A DNA stretch of 64,000 bases from Idiomarina aquatica (GTDB taxonomy: Bacteria; Pseudomonadota; Gammaproteobacteria; Enterobacterales; Alteromonadaceae): assembly GCF_003987185.1 (NCBI RefSeq), contig NZ_PIPS01000004.1, forward strand, positions 62,001 through 126,000. The letters run 5' to 3'. The notes under the pieces are model-generated. The model ran no database searches and was not told where the DNA came from. It was given only the letters and a program-made list of their open reading frames with translations. A program made the translations under genes and the position numbers. This document shows, piece after piece, positions 28,871 through 39,272 of this stretch (within the stretch, counting starts at the first letter, position 1; the number at the start of each line of letters is the position of its first letter).

Positions 28871-29622
28871 AACTTATAACCTCTGTGCAACGCTACGATG
28901 CCGCCGGTCAAGTTTTGATAATCAACATTGTCATAGCCCGCCTGCTGCATCATCCCTTTAAGGGTGTCCTGATCCGGGTGCATACGAATCGACTCCGCAA
29001 GATATTGATAACTGTCAGCGTCATTCGCGATCAACTGTCCCATCTTCGGCAACACATTGAATGAGTAAAAGTCATACATTTGGTTCAACCCCGGTGCAAC
29101 CGGTTTAGAAAACTCCAGCACCAACAGTCGACCACCCGGCTTGAGTACCCGGAACATTGAGCGTAATGCGGCGTCTTTATCGGTCACGTTTCGCAACCCA
29201 AAAGCGATGGTAATAATATCGAAGGTGTTGTCGTCAAAGGGTAACTGTTCGGCATCCGCCTGGACATAACGAATATTGCCGACATAGCCTTTATCGCGCA
29301 GTTTATCGCGTCCAACTTTCAGCATCGCATCGTTAATGTCTGCCAAGACCACTTCACCGGTGGGACCAACACGGCGTGAGAACTGTGCCGTTAAATCACC
29401 GGTACCGCCGGCAATATCCAGCACTTTCATGCCGCTTCTCACACCACTGCAGTCAATGGTATAACGCTTCCACAGACGATGGATACCGAACGACATAACG
29501 TCGTTCATCACGTCGTATTTGGCTGCAACGGAGTTGAATACGTTGGCAACCAGTCCCTTTTTCTGTTCCCGGGCAACTTGTTGGTAACCAAAATCGATGG
29601 AATCTTGCTTTTTATCGTTCAT
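28867..29622 (-). CDS. ubiE: Ubiquinone/menaquinone C-methyltransferase
   Basis: A 251-residue SAM-dependent methyltransferase. Motif I is [11 protein letters not shown] (67-77). The UbiE signatures [18 protein letters not shown] and [32 protein letters not shown] are clear. It C-methylates demethylmenaquinol and the ubiquinone precursor. It begins the leftward ubiE-ubiJ-ubiB-tatABCD group. Confidence 0.98.
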   Translation of the reverse strand: MNDKKQDSIDFGYQQVAREQKKGLVANVFNSVAAKYDVMNDVMSFGIHRLWKRYTIDCSGVRSGMKVLDIAGGTGDLTAQFSRRVGPTGEVVLADINDAMLKVGRDKLRDKGYVGNIRYVQADAEQLPFDDNTFDIITIAFGLRNVTDKDAALRSMFRVLKPGGRLLVLEFSKPVAPGLNQMYDFYSFNVLPKMGQLIANDADSYQYLAESIRMHPDQDTLKGMMQQAGYDNVDYQNLTGGIVALHRGYKF

Positions 29623-29691
29623 ACAGACACCTTGAACTGAATTTTCTCTAGTGTACTTGATGCTAAGCGTCAGTGCGACAGTGTGTTGTCG

Positions 29692-31779
29692 TTAAACTTG
29701 CGCATAATGATCTCGCCGTGGTAACCAGCGTTCGATCAACGCAGCTGCCGTTGCCGGATAGTCATTTAGCAGACGCTCTGCCAGTGTTTGTGCGGATGGA
29801 ATTAAGTCAGCATCACGTTCGATATCCGCCACTTTCATCTGCGTCAAACCGGTTTGACGGTGCCCTAATAACTCGCCCGGCCCTCGGATTTCTAAATCAC
29901 GCTGAGCAATGACAAAGCCATCGTTGCTGTCTCTTAATACGCCTAATCGTTCCGCAGCGGTTTTCGACAGTGGACTTTTATAAAGTAAAACACAATGGCT
30001 GGCGGTTGACCCACGGCCAACACGCCCTCGCAACTGGTGCAACTGCGCCAGCCCAAGCCGTTCTGGGTTTTCTATGATCATGAGCGAGGCATTCGGCACA
30101 TCAACACCCACTTCGATGACCGTGGTTGCCACCAGTAAATCAAGCTCACCGGCTTTAAACGCCTGCATTACGGCTTCTTTCTGATCCGCTTTGAGCCGTC
30201 CATGCACAAGACCAACCTTCAAATCCGCCAGCGCCGCCTGCAATTCATTGGCGGTGTCTTCCGCTGCCTGACACTCCAGTACTTCCGACTCTTCAATCAG
30301 CGTACACACCCAGTACGCCTGCCGGCGCTCGGTTCGACACACTTGTCGCACCCGCTCAATCACCTGATCGCGGCGAGTATCCGGAATAGCGACGGTGGTA
30401 ACCGGCGTTCGTCCCGGTGGCAATTCATCAATCACCGAGGTTTTAAGGTCAGCATAGGCCGTCATCGCCAGCGTTCGCGGGATCGGTGTCGCGGTCATGA
30501 TCAACTGATGTGGCTGAAAGCCCGCCTTGACCCCTTTTTCGCGCAATTGTAAACGTTGATGCACCCCAAAACGATGCTGTTCGTCAATAATAACCAACGC
30601 CAGGTTGTGGTAATCCACATCGCTCTGAAACAACGCATGGGTGCCGACCAGCATCGCCACTTGACCCGAGGCAACCCGCTCGAGGAGCTCTCGTCTGGCT
30701 TTCCCTTTGGTGCGCCCGCTGAGCCAACCAACCTCGATGCCAAGCGGCTGCAGCCATTGTGAAAACGATAAAGCATGCTGTTCGGACAACAGTTCGGTCG
30801 GTGCCATCAGCGCCACCTGATAACCCGCCTCAATCGCCCGTAATGCCGCCAGCGCTGCGACTAACGTTTTACCCGAGCCCACATCTCCCTGTACCAACCT
30901 CATCATCGGCACAGGTTGCGCCATATCCGCGTGAATCTCGCTCACCACGCGTTGCTGCGCCGCCGTCGGCTCGAACGGTAAGGTCGCCAGGAACTCATCT
31001 TGCAATTTGCTGCCCTCAGCAATGGCAATACCGCCTTCACTTTGCCGTTGCTGACGCAGTTGCAACAAACTCAGCTGATGAGCCACCAGCTCTTCCATCG
31101 CCAACCGCTGCTGAGCAGGATGTTGTCCTAGTTCCAGCGCCTGCAGTGAACTCTCGACCGGCGGATGATGAAGCGTCTGCAGGGCCTCCACCAACGACAG
31201 TTGGTGCGGCCGTAATGATTCTGGCAACAGCTCCTCGACGCTCTGTTCGGATAAATAGCCGAGGGCCTGTTCAATAATTTTACGCAAGGTGGTTGGGTAA
31301 ACCCCTTCGGTGGTCGGATAAACCGGTGTGTAGGTGGGTTCCAGCTCGACATGCTGACCCGGCTTGAGTTGTTCATATTCCGGGTGAATCAGTTCAGCAC
31401 CCGCCATCCCGTGGCGGATCTCACCAAACACCAATAGCCGGGTACCGGCACTGAATTGCTTTAACTGAGCGGCACTGAACTGAAAAAAACGCAATGTCAG
31501 CGTGCCGCTGTCATCTTTGGTGCGCACCAGCAGCATCCGCTTGCGGCCATACTTTATATCCGCGTTCTGCACCTCGACGATCAAATTGGCTGACTGTCCG
31601 GGACGGACCATGGCGATGTTGGCAATCCGGGTACGATCTTCATAGCGTAACGGCAAATGGAAAATGGCATCCTGAACGGTAACCAGACCCAGCTTGGCCA
31701 GTTTCTTCGCCACTTTATCGCCAACTCCCTTTAAGGTTGTCAGCGGTATTTTGGCAAGAGCGGCACCCGAACCCGGCAT
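29692..31779 (-). CDS. recG: ATP-dependent DNA helicase RecG
   Basis: A 695-residue RecG with the N-terminal wedge/OB domain (TLKGVGDKVAKKLAKLG; LPLRYEDRT). The helicase has Walker A GDVGSGKT (298-305), an IDEQHRFGV motif II, TATPIPRT and the TRG-region RGRVGRGSTASHCVLLY. It reverses stalled replication forks. Its start is one base from the trmH stop, the same order as in E. coli. Confidence 0.98.
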   Translation of the reverse strand: MPGSGAALAKIPLTTLKGVGDKVAKKLAKLGLVTVQDAIFHLPLRYEDRTRIANIAMVRPGQSANLIVEVQNADIKYGRKRMLLVRTKDDSGTLTLRFFQFSAAQLKQFSAGTRLLVFGEIRHGMAGAELIHPEYEQLKPGQHVELEPTYTPVYPTTEGVYPTTLRKIIEQALGYLSEQSVEELLPESLRPHQLSLVEALQTLHHPPVESSLQALELGQHPAQQRLAMEELVAHQLSLLQLRQQRQSEGGIAIAEGSKLQDEFLATLPFEPTAAQQRVVSEIHADMAQPVPMMRLVQGDVGSGKTLVAALAALRAIEAGYQVALMAPTELLSEQHALSFSQWLQPLGIEVGWLSGRTKGKARRELLERVASGQVAMLVGTHALFQSDVDYHNLALVIIDEQHRFGVHQRLQLREKGVKAGFQPHQLIMTATPIPRTLAMTAYADLKTSVIDELPPGRTPVTTVAIPDTRRDQVIERVRQVCRTERRQAYWVCTLIEESEVLECQAAEDTANELQAALADLKVGLVHGRLKADQKEAVMQAFKAGELDLLVATTVIEVGVDVPNASLMIIENPERLGLAQLHQLRGRVGRGSTASHCVLLYKSPLSKTAAERLGVLRDSNDGFVIAQRDLEIRGPGELLGHRQTGLTQMKVADIERDADLIPSAQTLAERLLNDYPATAAALIERWLPRRDHYAQV

Positions 31780-32463
31780 TTACTTCGCCGCCCTCATGGC
31801 CTGCCACCATTGTTCATCGGCGACGATTTGTCCTTGTTCATCAAGCTCTGGATAGCTTAGCCCTTTGCGTTTGCAAGCCTTGGCATAAATCGGATGGCCG
31901 CCTTCAAACAATACCCGGTGGCGTTCGGCGGCATCTAATTGGTTACCCTGATAACGACCTGCCGCCTTGCGCTGGCGCTGCGCTTCATACAGCATCACAG
32001 CAGCGGCAACAGATACGTTCAACGATTGTGCCATACCCACCATCGGAATCATCACATGATGATCAGCACACGCCAATGCTTCGTCGCTGACACCGTATTT
32101 TTCCTGACCCAGTAAAATGGCTGTAGGTTGGGTATAGTCGATGTCACGAAAGTCCACCGCGCTGTCCGACAAATGCGTAACGACCACCTGCATCCGTTGC
32201 GACCGCACCGCACTGATCGCATCAGCGAGCTCATTGTAATGCGAGACCCCAACCCAGTTCTGACTGCCCAGCGCCGTTCCCGCCGACAGTTTTCGTTTTG
32301 GCGATTCCCATACCGCATGCATCTGATGCACGCCGACCGCATCAGCGGTGCGCACCACCGCTGATAAGTTATGGTTTTTGTGCACATTTTCCATCACCAC
32401 CGTTAAATCCGGCTGACGCAGATCTAGCAGTTGATTAATGCGCGCAAACCGCTCTGGACTCAT
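31780..32463 (-). CDS. trmH: tRNA (guanosine-18-2'-O)-methyltransferase
   Basis: A 227-residue SPOUT methyltransferase. It has the motif 1 region NVHKNHNLSAVVRTADAVG, the LLGQEKYGVS turn and the knot VPMVGMAQSLNVSVAAAV-like segment (IPMVGMAQSLNVSVAAAVMLYE). The C-terminal extension typical of TrmH is present. It methylates G18 in the D-loop of tRNA. It is 26 bases after the GNAT/nitrilase gene and directly before recG. Confidence 0.95.
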   Translation of the reverse strand: MSPERFARINQLLDLRQPDLTVVMENVHKNHNLSAVVRTADAVGVHQMHAVWESPKRKLSAGTALGSQNWVGVSHYNELADAISAVRSQRMQVVVTHLSDSAVDFRDIDYTQPTAILLGQEKYGVSDEALACADHHVMIPMVGMAQSLNVSVAAAVMLYEAQRQRKAAGRYQGNQLDAAERHRVLFEGGHPIYAKACKRKGLSYPELDEQGQIVADEQWWQAMRAAK

Positions 32464-32489
32464 GCTGTTTTATTCCTTATTACTGGCCA

Positions 32490-34019
32490 TTAACCACGAA
32501 ACTTTTTTGACACTTCGTAGATATCTGTACGGCGGTCCTTCTTATTCGTCACCGACCCTTCGTGATGCAAGTAACGAAGTTCATCCAAGTTTAAGTCAGA
32601 AAACATCAACATCTCCGTATTCGGCGTTGTTTCTGACATCACCGCATCATGTGGAAAGGCGAAGTCGGACGGTGAGAACACCGCGGATTGAGCGTATTGT
32701 ACGTCCAGACTTTCAACTTCCGGCAAGTTACCAACACTGCCGCAGATAACCACATAACACTCGTTTTCAATGGCTCGTGCCTGCGCACAGTGACGCACTC
32801 GCAGGTAAGCGTTACGGGTATCGGTCCAGAACGGTACAAATAAAATCTCAAGCCCTTCATCTGCCATGATCCGGCCAAGCTCCGGAAACTCAACATCATA
32901 GCAAATCAAAATGCCGACCCGACCGGCGTCGGTATCGAAGACATTCACCTCATGACCGCCTTCGATAACCCAGTCGCGTTTCTCATGCGGGGTGATGTGA
33001 ACTTTGCGCTGTTCTTCGACGGAGCCATCACGACGGCACAAATACGACACGTTATAAATGCTGTCGCCGTCCTGCAATGGCATTGAACCGGTAATGATAT
33101 TGACGTTATAACTGACCGCCATTTGTGACATTTCACGCTTAAATCGCTCGGTGTAACCGGCTAGAAAGCGAATCGCGTTCATCTGCTGGCTCTGATCGGT
33201 TAATCCCATCAACGGCGCGTTGAAGAACTCCGGCAATACCGCAAAGTCACTTTGATAGCTCGACAGCGCATCGACAAAGTATTCGACCTGCTGGAGTAGT
33301 TCATCAACCGACTCAACCGAACGCATCTGCCACTGTACCGCGCCCACCCGCACATTCTGAATACGCGTGGTCAGAATGCTGGTGGACGGATCGTAGAGGA
33401 AGTTGTTCCACTCCAGCAGCGTGGCAAAGCCACGCGACTTTTCATCTTCTGGCAAGTATTTGCCCAACAAGCGCTTCACACTGAAGTCATTGGCCAGCTG
33501 AAAGGTCAGGATCGGATCGTAAATTTCACGGCGCTGAACCTTATCCAGATACTGGCTTGGTGTCAGTTCCTGTGAGTATTTATGGTAATTAACAATGCGA
33601 CCACCGGCCAAAATGGCGCGCAGGTTCGCCTGCCGGCACAATTCTTTACGCGCATCATACAACCGCCGCCCCAACCGATAACCGCGGTAATCGGGATGGA
33701 TCAGCACGTCCAAACCGTAAAGCGCATCGCCTTTCTTATCGTTAAGGATGGCTTCACGATGGCCAATTAAATCATCGTACGTGTGCGGGTTGGAGAACTT
33801 GTTATAGGCAACTTTTACGGTCAAAGCGACACCGACGATCTGGCCGTTATCCTCCAGACAAAACTGCCCCTCAGCAAAATCCTTGATCAGTTTTTCAATC
33901 GTAAACTGGCTCCAGGCTCCGCCTATATCGGTGTAAACAGCATCCATTAATGCTTTAAGTTGTGCGTAATCTTCCAACCGCAAATTGCGCAGTTGAAGAT
34001 TCAAATTCTCCGGACTCAT
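32490..34019 (-). CDS. Fused GNAT acetyltransferase and nitrilase-type amidohydrolase
   Basis: A 509-residue two-domain protein. The N-terminal GNAT domain (about 8-160) contains DVLIHPDYRGYRLGRRLYDARKELC, the acetyl-CoA pyrophosphate loop. The C-terminal carbon-nitrogen hydrolase domain (about 225-490) has the Glu-Lys-Cys triad in FAVLPEFFNAP, RKVHITPHEKRDW and VGILICYDVEFPE. The fusion is a known family of unclear substrate; acyl transfer and C-N cleavage may act in sequence on one metabolite. It appears to head an operon with trmH and recG. Confidence 0.93.
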   Translation of the reverse strand: MSPENLNLQLRNLRLEDYAQLKALMDAVYTDIGGAWSQFTIEKLIKDFAEGQFCLEDNGQIVGVALTVKVAYNKFSNPHTYDDLIGHREAILNDKKGDALYGLDVLIHPDYRGYRLGRRLYDARKELCRQANLRAILAGGRIVNYHKYSQELTPSQYLDKVQRREIYDPILTFQLANDFSVKRLLGKYLPEDEKSRGFATLLEWNNFLYDPSTSILTTRIQNVRVGAVQWQMRSVESVDELLQQVEYFVDALSSYQSDFAVLPEFFNAPLMGLTDQSQQMNAIRFLAGYTERFKREMSQMAVSYNVNIITGSMPLQDGDSIYNVSYLCRRDGSVEEQRKVHITPHEKRDWVIEGGHEVNVFDTDAGRVGILICYDVEFPELGRIMADEGLEILFVPFWTDTRNAYLRVRHCAQARAIENECYVVICGSVGNLPEVESLDVQYAQSAVFSPSDFAFPHDAVMSETTPNTEMLMFSDLNLDELRYLHHEGSVTNKKDRRTDIYEVSKKFRG

Positions 34020-34140
34020 GGCTTCCCCAAACGTAAAATCATGTTATAGGTAGTTTACACGGAAATTGATCAGGGTTGCACCAGAACGATTAGCTGTATA
34101 AACTTCTGGACGTCTAAAATAAATTATAAAAGGAAGTGGT

Positions 34141-35490
34141 ATGAATTCATCGGCCGCCGTCCAGCCGCCAAGTGCTAAGGCACTACTGCCGCTGGCGTTG
34201 TTTTTGGCGCTCTTTTTAGGAACCGGCATTTACTTTCAGTCTGAGGGTGTCGAGTACGCGTTTTACCAATTACCCAGCCCTGTGGCGATTTTGCCGGCTA
34301 TTGCGTTGGGCATTTTGCTAAGCAAGCAGGCATTTGAAGAACGCATTGCCACCTTCGTGGCCGGTGTCGGTGACAGCAACATCGTCACCATGTGTATGAT
34401 TTATCTGTTAGCCGGTGCCTTCTCGACCGTGGCGGAAGCAACGGGCGGCGTCGATGCGATGGTAGCACTCGGGCTGAATGTAATTCCGGCTTCCTTTCTG
34501 ATTCCCGGCTTGTTCTTGATCGCCGGCGTCATTTCTACCGCCATGGGCACCTCAATGGGCACGCTCGCGGCGTTAGCACCTGTGGTGCTGGGCATCGGTG
34601 AGGCCACCGATATCAGTCTGCCGTTATTGGCAGGCGTATTGGTCAGTGGTGCCATGTTTGGTGACAACCTGTCGATTATCTCGGACACCACCATTGCCGC
34701 CACTCGCACACAGGGCTGTAGTATGCGGGATAAGTTCCGCGCCAACCTTAAGATTGCGATTCCGGCAGCCATCATCACCGTGCTTTGGCTGGTCAGTTAC
34801 GACACCAGTAACGTTCCGATCAAAATCCCGGAAGCCAACCTGTGGTTGTGTCTGCCGTACTTTGTCATCATCGTGCTGGCGGTGATGGGGCTGAACGTCT
34901 TTGCCGTATTAGGGCTGGGTATTGTGCTGGCAGCGGCCTTCGGCATGGTCACGGTAGACTACCAATGGGTTAAGTTCAGTCAGGATATCTACGACGGCTT
35001 TACCAGCATGCAAGAAATCTTTCTGCTGTCACTGCTGATCGGCGGCCTGTCCGGCTTAATCCGCCAGCAAGGTGGGCTTGCCTTCCTTGCCCGCGTGGTT
35101 GAAGCCGTATCGAGCCGCGTCAGTAAACACAAACAACGTTCATCAGCATTTGGGATTGCCGGACTGACCTCGCTGACGAACCTTTGCGTCGCCAATAACA
35201 CGGTCAGTATTCTTCTGGCCGGCGAAGTCAGTAAGCGCCTGGCCAAACAGGGCAACTTGGCGCCGCGGCAAAGCGCTAGCTTGTTGGATATCTTCGCCTG
35301 TACCGTTCAGGGCGCATTGCCTTACGGCGCCCAGGCACTGTTAATGGGGGCAAGCTTTGGTATATCGCCACTGTCGGTCAGCTTACATACCGGCTACTGC
35401 TTTATTCTCGGCAGTGTCGCCTTACTGATGATTCTCTGGCGGCGACCTCTGGAAGATCGCGAACCGCAAAGCAAAGAGGCGGCTGTTTAA
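34141..35490 (+). CDS. NhaC-family Na+/H+ antiporter
   Basis: A 449-residue protein with 11-12 hydrophobic segments. Typical NhaC blocks are AGVISTAMGTSMGTLAALAPV, SGAMFGDNLSIISDTTIAATRTQGCSMRDKFRAN and a late CVANNTVSILLAGEVSK with a TVQGALPYGAQALL segment. It probably exchanges Na+ for H+, fitting a saline habitat. An AGGAAGTGGT ribosome site stands before the ATG. It interrupts the leftward spoT and trmH-recG genes on the opposite strand. Confidence 0.93.
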   Translation: MNSSAAVQPPSAKALLPLALFLALFLGTGIYFQSEGVEYAFYQLPSPVAILPAIALGILLSKQAFEERIATFVAGVGDSNIVTMCMIYLLAGAFSTVAEATGGVDAMVALGLNVIPASFLIPGLFLIAGVISTAMGTSMGTLAALAPVVLGIGEATDISLPLLAGVLVSGAMFGDNLSIISDTTIAATRTQGCSMRDKFRANLKIAIPAAIITVLWLVSYDTSNVPIKIPEANLWLCLPYFVIIVLAVMGLNVFAVLGLGIVLAAAFGMVTVDYQWVKFSQDIYDGFTSMQEIFLLSLLIGGLSGLIRQQGGLAFLARVVEAVSSRVSKHKQRSSAFGIAGLTSLTNLCVANNTVSILLAGEVSKRLAKQGNLAPRQSASLLDIFACTVQGALPYGAQALLMGASFGISPLSVSLHTGYCFILGSVALLMILWRRPLEDREPQSKEAAV

Positions 35491-35498
35491 GCCGCCTC
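35476..35498 (-). terminator. Terminator for the spoT-ridA unit
   Basis: An 8-bp stem (GAGGCGGC with GCCGCCTC) and a 7-base loop that includes the stop codon of the antiporter gene. On the minus strand it is followed by TTTGCTTT, on the plus strand by no T-run, so it mainly ends the leftward transcript. Confidence 0.65.
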
Positions 35499-35522
35499 CG
35501 GGATGTTACTCAGTGCCGACGT

Positions 35523-35915
35523 TTAGTTGGTGCTGGGTAGCTCCAAAATACCGTCGATTTCTATTTGAGCGCCTTTAGGCAACTGCTTAACACCAATAGC
35601 GGCGCGAGCCGGGTAAGGCGTTTTAAAGTATTTTGCCATGACCTCGTTAACAATGGCGAACTCGGATAAATCCGTCAGATAAATCTGTACTTTGACCATA
35701 TCCTGTAGCTCACCACCGGCCGCTTCACAAACGGCGGTCAGGTTTTTAAAAACTTGCTCGGCCTGTTGGGTAAAGTCTTCACTGACCAGCTCCATGGTTT
35801 CCGGAACCAACGGAATCTGCCCCGACAAATACACCGTGGTACCAATTTTTACTGCTTGTGAATAAGTGCCAATCGCCGCTGGCGCTTTATCGGTTGAGAT
35901 AATAACTTTTGACAT
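35523..35915 (-). CDS. ridA: RidA enamine/imine deaminase
   Basis: A 130-residue YjgF/RidA protein. The substrate-binding Arg104 (YPARAAIGV) and Glu119 (AQIEIDGI) are present, with the N-terminal [12 protein letters not shown]. It hydrolyses reactive 2-aminoacrylate and related enamines to keto acids. It lies 2 bases after spoT, a common pairing. Confidence 0.97.
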   Translation of the reverse strand: MSKVIISTDKAPAAIGTYSQAVKIGTTVYLSGQIPLVPETMELVSEDFTQQAEQVFKNLTAVCEAAGGELQDMVKVQIYLTDLSEFAIVNEVMAKYFKTPYPARAAIGVKQLPKGAQIEIDGILELPSTN

Positions 35916-35917
35916 GA

Positions 35918-38038
35918 TTACTTCCTTAAGCGCGTCACGCGCTGAACATCAGGCATCTTACGAATATGACGAATCACGTCCGCAAGGTGTTTGCGGTTAC
36001 GAATCGTCAGTGCCACATCAATGAAATAAATATTCGCATCAATTTCTTCGGTTTTCAGACCATCAATGTTACATCCAGTGGTTGCAATGGCAGACGTCAA
36101 CTTAGCCAATGCTCCCTGATGGTTGACGATTTCAATGCGAATTTCCGAAATAAACTCTGCTTCTGGCTTGTTATCCCATTCGACCGGGAAATAACGTCCG
36201 GGTTCATCTTCATAACCGCGCACGTTTTTACACTCGCGACGATGAATGACCAACCCTTTGCCAGGACTCACATGGGCAATAATATCGTCGCCCGGAATCG
36301 GACGACAGCACTTCGCAAAGCTAACCAGGAGCCCTTCCGCACCTTTTATCGACAGACTTCGCTGCGACGGCGCATCATCTTTAAGTGCCTGCAGCTCGCC
36401 CAATAAGCGTTTGGCAATGGCAACGGACATCATATTGCCGAGGCCGATCTGCTTTAACAGCTCTTCTTTGTTCTCAACCCGCGTTTCCTGTACCACGCGT
36501 TCAAACTCCGAGGCTGGAATGTCTTCATAACTGATTGGCCCCAACGCTGAGCGCAACAATCGTTCACCCAATTGCTGAGCCTCGGAGGCTTCCTGTCCCT
36601 TTAGATACTGGCGAATCTTGGCTCGCGCTTTTCCGGTCACGACGAAATTCAGCCAGGCAATATTAGGCCGCGACCCAACCGCCGTTTTAATTTCGACGGT
36701 CTGGCCTGTTTCTAAGGGTTTACTCAGCGAATAGGTGCGGTGGTTTACCCGCGCGCCAACACAGGTATTGCCGACATCCGTGTGCACGGCATAGGCAAAA
36801 TCAACCGCCGTTGCGCCCTGCGGCAGCTCAATAATGCGGCCATCGGGAGTAAACACGTAAATCTCGTCCGGAAACAGATCCGACTTAACGTTTTCGATAA
36901 ATTCAAAGGAACTGCCTGCACTTTGCTGCAGTTCGAGCAAGCTTTGCATCCACTTGCGCGCTCGCACCTGAGCCGTGGTACCGGCATCGTCCGTATTTTT
37001 ATACAGCCAATGTGCGGCGACGCCGCGATCGGCCATCAAATCCATTTCTTCGGTGCGAATTTGAATCTCCACCGGCACCCCGTGCGGCCCCTTAAGCGAC
37101 GTATGCAAGGATTGATAACCGTTCGATTTGGGAATCGCGATGTAGTCCTTAAACCGTGTTTCAATCGGTTTATACAGATTGTGCAACGCACCCAGAACAC
37201 GGTAACAGGTGTCAACGCTATCAACGATCACTCGAAACGCATAGATATCCATGACCTGATTAAAGCGCAATTCTTTGCTCTGCATCTTACGATAAATACT
37301 GTGCAGATGTTTTTCCCGGCCCAGCACCCGCGCTTGTATCTGATTGCCTTCTAAACGCGACGCAATTTCACTGTGAACTCGCTCCATGAATTCCCGACGG
37401 TTGCCGCGGGCTTTCTTGACTTCCGATTCCAGCAGCCGGGCACGCCAAGGGTATAAAGCCCAGAAGCCAAGTTGCTCCAGTTCATTTTTAATGTCATGGA
37501 TACCTAGCCGGTGCGCCAGCGGCGCATAAATTTCCAAGGTTTCACGGGCAATACGGCGGCGTTTGTCAGGGCGCAAATGTTGAATTGTGCGCATGTTGTG
37601 GGTACGGTCGGCGAGCTTGATCAGAATGACACGAATATCCTGTGTCATCGCCATGATCATTTTGCGGTAATTTTCCGCCTGCGCTTCTTCTTTGGAGTCA
37701 AACTGCAGCTTATCGAGCTTCGAAACACCTTCAACCAAGTTGGCAACAGTCGCACCGAACAGTTCTGCCAGGTCTTCACGCCGAGTTTCTGTGTCTTCGA
37801 TCACATCATGCAGCAACGCTGCCATGATGGTTTCCTGATCCAGACGCATGTCAGCAAGCAAACTGGCAACGGCCACCGGGTGGGTAATGTAGGGTTCACC
37901 GCTACTGCGCTTTTGCGTGCTGTGCGCATCGTTCGCAACCACAAATGCTTGCTGCACTTGTTCTACCTGCTCGGCAGACAAGTAGTCACTGATTTGCGTT
38001 TTTAAGCCTTCAAATAGATACACCGACTCTCTCCGCAA
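35918..38038 (-). CDS. spoT: Bifunctional (p)ppGpp synthetase/hydrolase SpoT
   Basis: A 706-residue RSH protein. The HD hydrolase is intact (LLHDVIEDT, His77-Asp78), and the synthetase part has [29 protein letters not shown] and [11 protein letters not shown]. It continues with a TGS domain ([26 protein letters not shown]), a helical region, a conserved-cysteine segment (KCCRPIPGD) and a C-terminal ACT domain. It controls the stringent response. A terminator lies between rpoZ and this gene, so it probably has its own promoter. Confidence 0.98.
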   Translation of the reverse strand: MRRESVYLFEGLKTQISDYLSAEQVEQVQQAFVVANDAHSTQKRSSGEPYITHPVAVASLLADMRLDQETIMAALLHDVIEDTETRREDLAELFGATVANLVEGVSKLDKLQFDSKEEAQAENYRKMIMAMTQDIRVILIKLADRTHNMRTIQHLRPDKRRRIARETLEIYAPLAHRLGIHDIKNELEQLGFWALYPWRARLLESEVKKARGNRREFMERVHSEIASRLEGNQIQARVLGREKHLHSIYRKMQSKELRFNQVMDIYAFRVIVDSVDTCYRVLGALHNLYKPIETRFKDYIAIPKSNGYQSLHTSLKGPHGVPVEIQIRTEEMDLMADRGVAAHWLYKNTDDAGTTAQVRARKWMQSLLELQQSAGSSFEFIENVKSDLFPDEIYVFTPDGRIIELPQGATAVDFAYAVHTDVGNTCVGARVNHRTYSLSKPLETGQTVEIKTAVGSRPNIAWLNFVVTGKARAKIRQYLKGQEASEAQQLGERLLRSALGPISYEDIPASEFERVVQETRVENKEELLKQIGLGNMMSVAIAKRLLGELQALKDDAPSQRSLSIKGAEGLLVSFAKCCRPIPGDDIIAHVSPGKGLVIHRRECKNVRGYEDEPGRYFPVEWDNKPEAEFISEIRIEIVNHQGALAKLTSAIATTGCNIDGLKTEEIDANIYFIDVALTIRNRKHLADVIRHIRKMPDVQRVTRLRK

Positions 38039-38100
38039 CAGGATAAACGTATCGCACTTTCAGAAAAGTCCGTTAATGATCAGAATACGAGCAATCCAAC

Positions 38101-38131
38101 AAAAAAGCCAACGGCACAAGTACCGTTGGCT
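38101..38131 (-). terminator. Terminator between rpoZ and spoT
   Basis: A 9-bp stem (AGCCAACGG with CCGTTGGCT) and an 8-base loop, followed on the minus strand by TTTTTT. It lies 24 bases after the rpoZ stop. Confidence 0.88.
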
Positions 38132-38155
38132 CTGTAGCTTCAGCAAAAGCTGTTG

Positions 38156-38428
38156 TTATTCGACGCCACGCAATGCGTTCACTGCCTGCATCTCTTCTGC
38201 GTCTGCTTGTTGAGCCGCCTGACGGTCTTCTGCGTCCAGGCGATCATTATCAATCAAACCCTGCTCAATCTCACGTAGAGCAATGACCGTTGGCTTTTCA
38301 TTCTTTACTTCAACCAAAGGTTGTTTCCCTTGCACTGCCAACTGGCGCGCACGACGGGCCGCTAATAAAATCAAATCAAAACGATTGCCAACGCGGTCTA
38401 CGGCATCTTCAACGGTTACGCGAGCCAT
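38156..38428 (-). CDS. rpoZ: RNA polymerase omega subunit
   Basis: A 90-residue omega subunit: [30 protein letters not shown], then [15 protein letters not shown]. It assists assembly of the beta-prime subunit and forms part of the ppGpp site. It lies between gmk and spoT. Confidence 0.98.
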   Translation of the reverse strand: MARVTVEDAVDRVGNRFDLILLAARRARQLAVQGKQPLVEVKNEKPTVIALREIEQGLIDNDRLDAEDRQAAQQADAEEMQAVNALRGVE

Positions 38429-38496
38429 GGTTTACTCCCCATAAAGCCTGAGTGATATTTTTCGAAAGGCTAAGAATTATACGGAAACTCGGCCCA

Positions 38497-39135
38497 TTAG
38501 CCAAGCAATTCCTTCAGAGTTTCTGCGTGTCGCACTTGTTGCAGCGACATTCTGCTGCGCTGCGCCAGTACAATATGTTCAAGCTGGGCCAGTGTATCAT
38601 TAAAGTCATCATTCACCAGCAGGTAGTCAAATTCATGGTAATGGGACATTTCGGCCTGCGCTTTTGCCATTCGCTTGGCAATCACCTCGTCACTGTCCTG
38701 GCCACGGTGACGCAGTCGGCTCTCCAAAACCTCCAGACTGGGCGGCACAATAAACACCGAACGGGTTTCCGGGTGATGTTCACGTACCTGCTGTGCGCCT
38801 TGCCAGTCGATATCGAGAAACACATCGATGCCTTGCTGTAACGCTTCTTCAACGACCTTTCTTGAGGTCCCGTAATAGTTATCGAAAACACGCGCCCACT
38901 CATAAAATTCGCCAGCATCAATACGCTGTTCAAACTCGGCGACATTCATGAAGTGATAATGGATACCATCCTCTTCACCCGGTCTGGGCGGACGGGTTGT
39001 TGAGGAAACTGATACCTGCATGGTTCCGTCTGCATGACGCTCCAGCAGCGCTTTGATCAAACTGGACTTACCGGCTCCGCTGGGAGCCGCGATAATAAAG
39101 AGATTTCCGGATTGCGTTGCCATGCTTGTCGTCAT
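38497..39135 (-). CDS. gmk: Guanylate kinase
   Basis: A guanylate kinase of about 212 residues with the P-loop [14 protein letters not shown], the GMP-binding [18 protein letters not shown], and [22 protein letters not shown]. It converts GMP to GDP. Start choice is uncertain: TTG 39141, ATG 39135 and ATG 39123 are all in frame, and none has a good ribosome site. ATG 39123 (MATQSGN) aligns best with short family members. It heads the gmk-rpoZ unit. Confidence 0.97.
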   Translation of the reverse strand: MTTSMATQSGNLFIIAAPSGAGKSSLIKALLERHADGTMQVSVSSTTRPPRPGEEDGIHYHFMNVAEFEQRIDAGEFYEWARVFDNYYGTSRKVVEEALQQGIDVFLDIDWQGAQQVREHHPETRSVFIVPPSLEVLESRLRHRGQDSDEVIAKRMAKAQAEMSHYHEFDYLLVNDDFNDTLAQLEHIVLAQRSRMSLQQVRHAETLKELLG

Positions 39136-39272
39136 CTGCAAGAAGTTGAGTTGCCGCTAATGGCATCAAAGAATACCATGCTTACGCCTGAATGGTAAAA
39201 GTACAATCGTTCACTCTTGCTAAAAAAAGCAGTAAAGTGGCGGCACTTGACCGTTTAAAGGAATCGATAACG

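Noticed and set aside
36740-37354. A 204-codon plus-strand frame opposite spoT
   Set aside because: It lies wholly inside the well-conserved spoT coding sequence, has no recognisable domain and no ribosome site.
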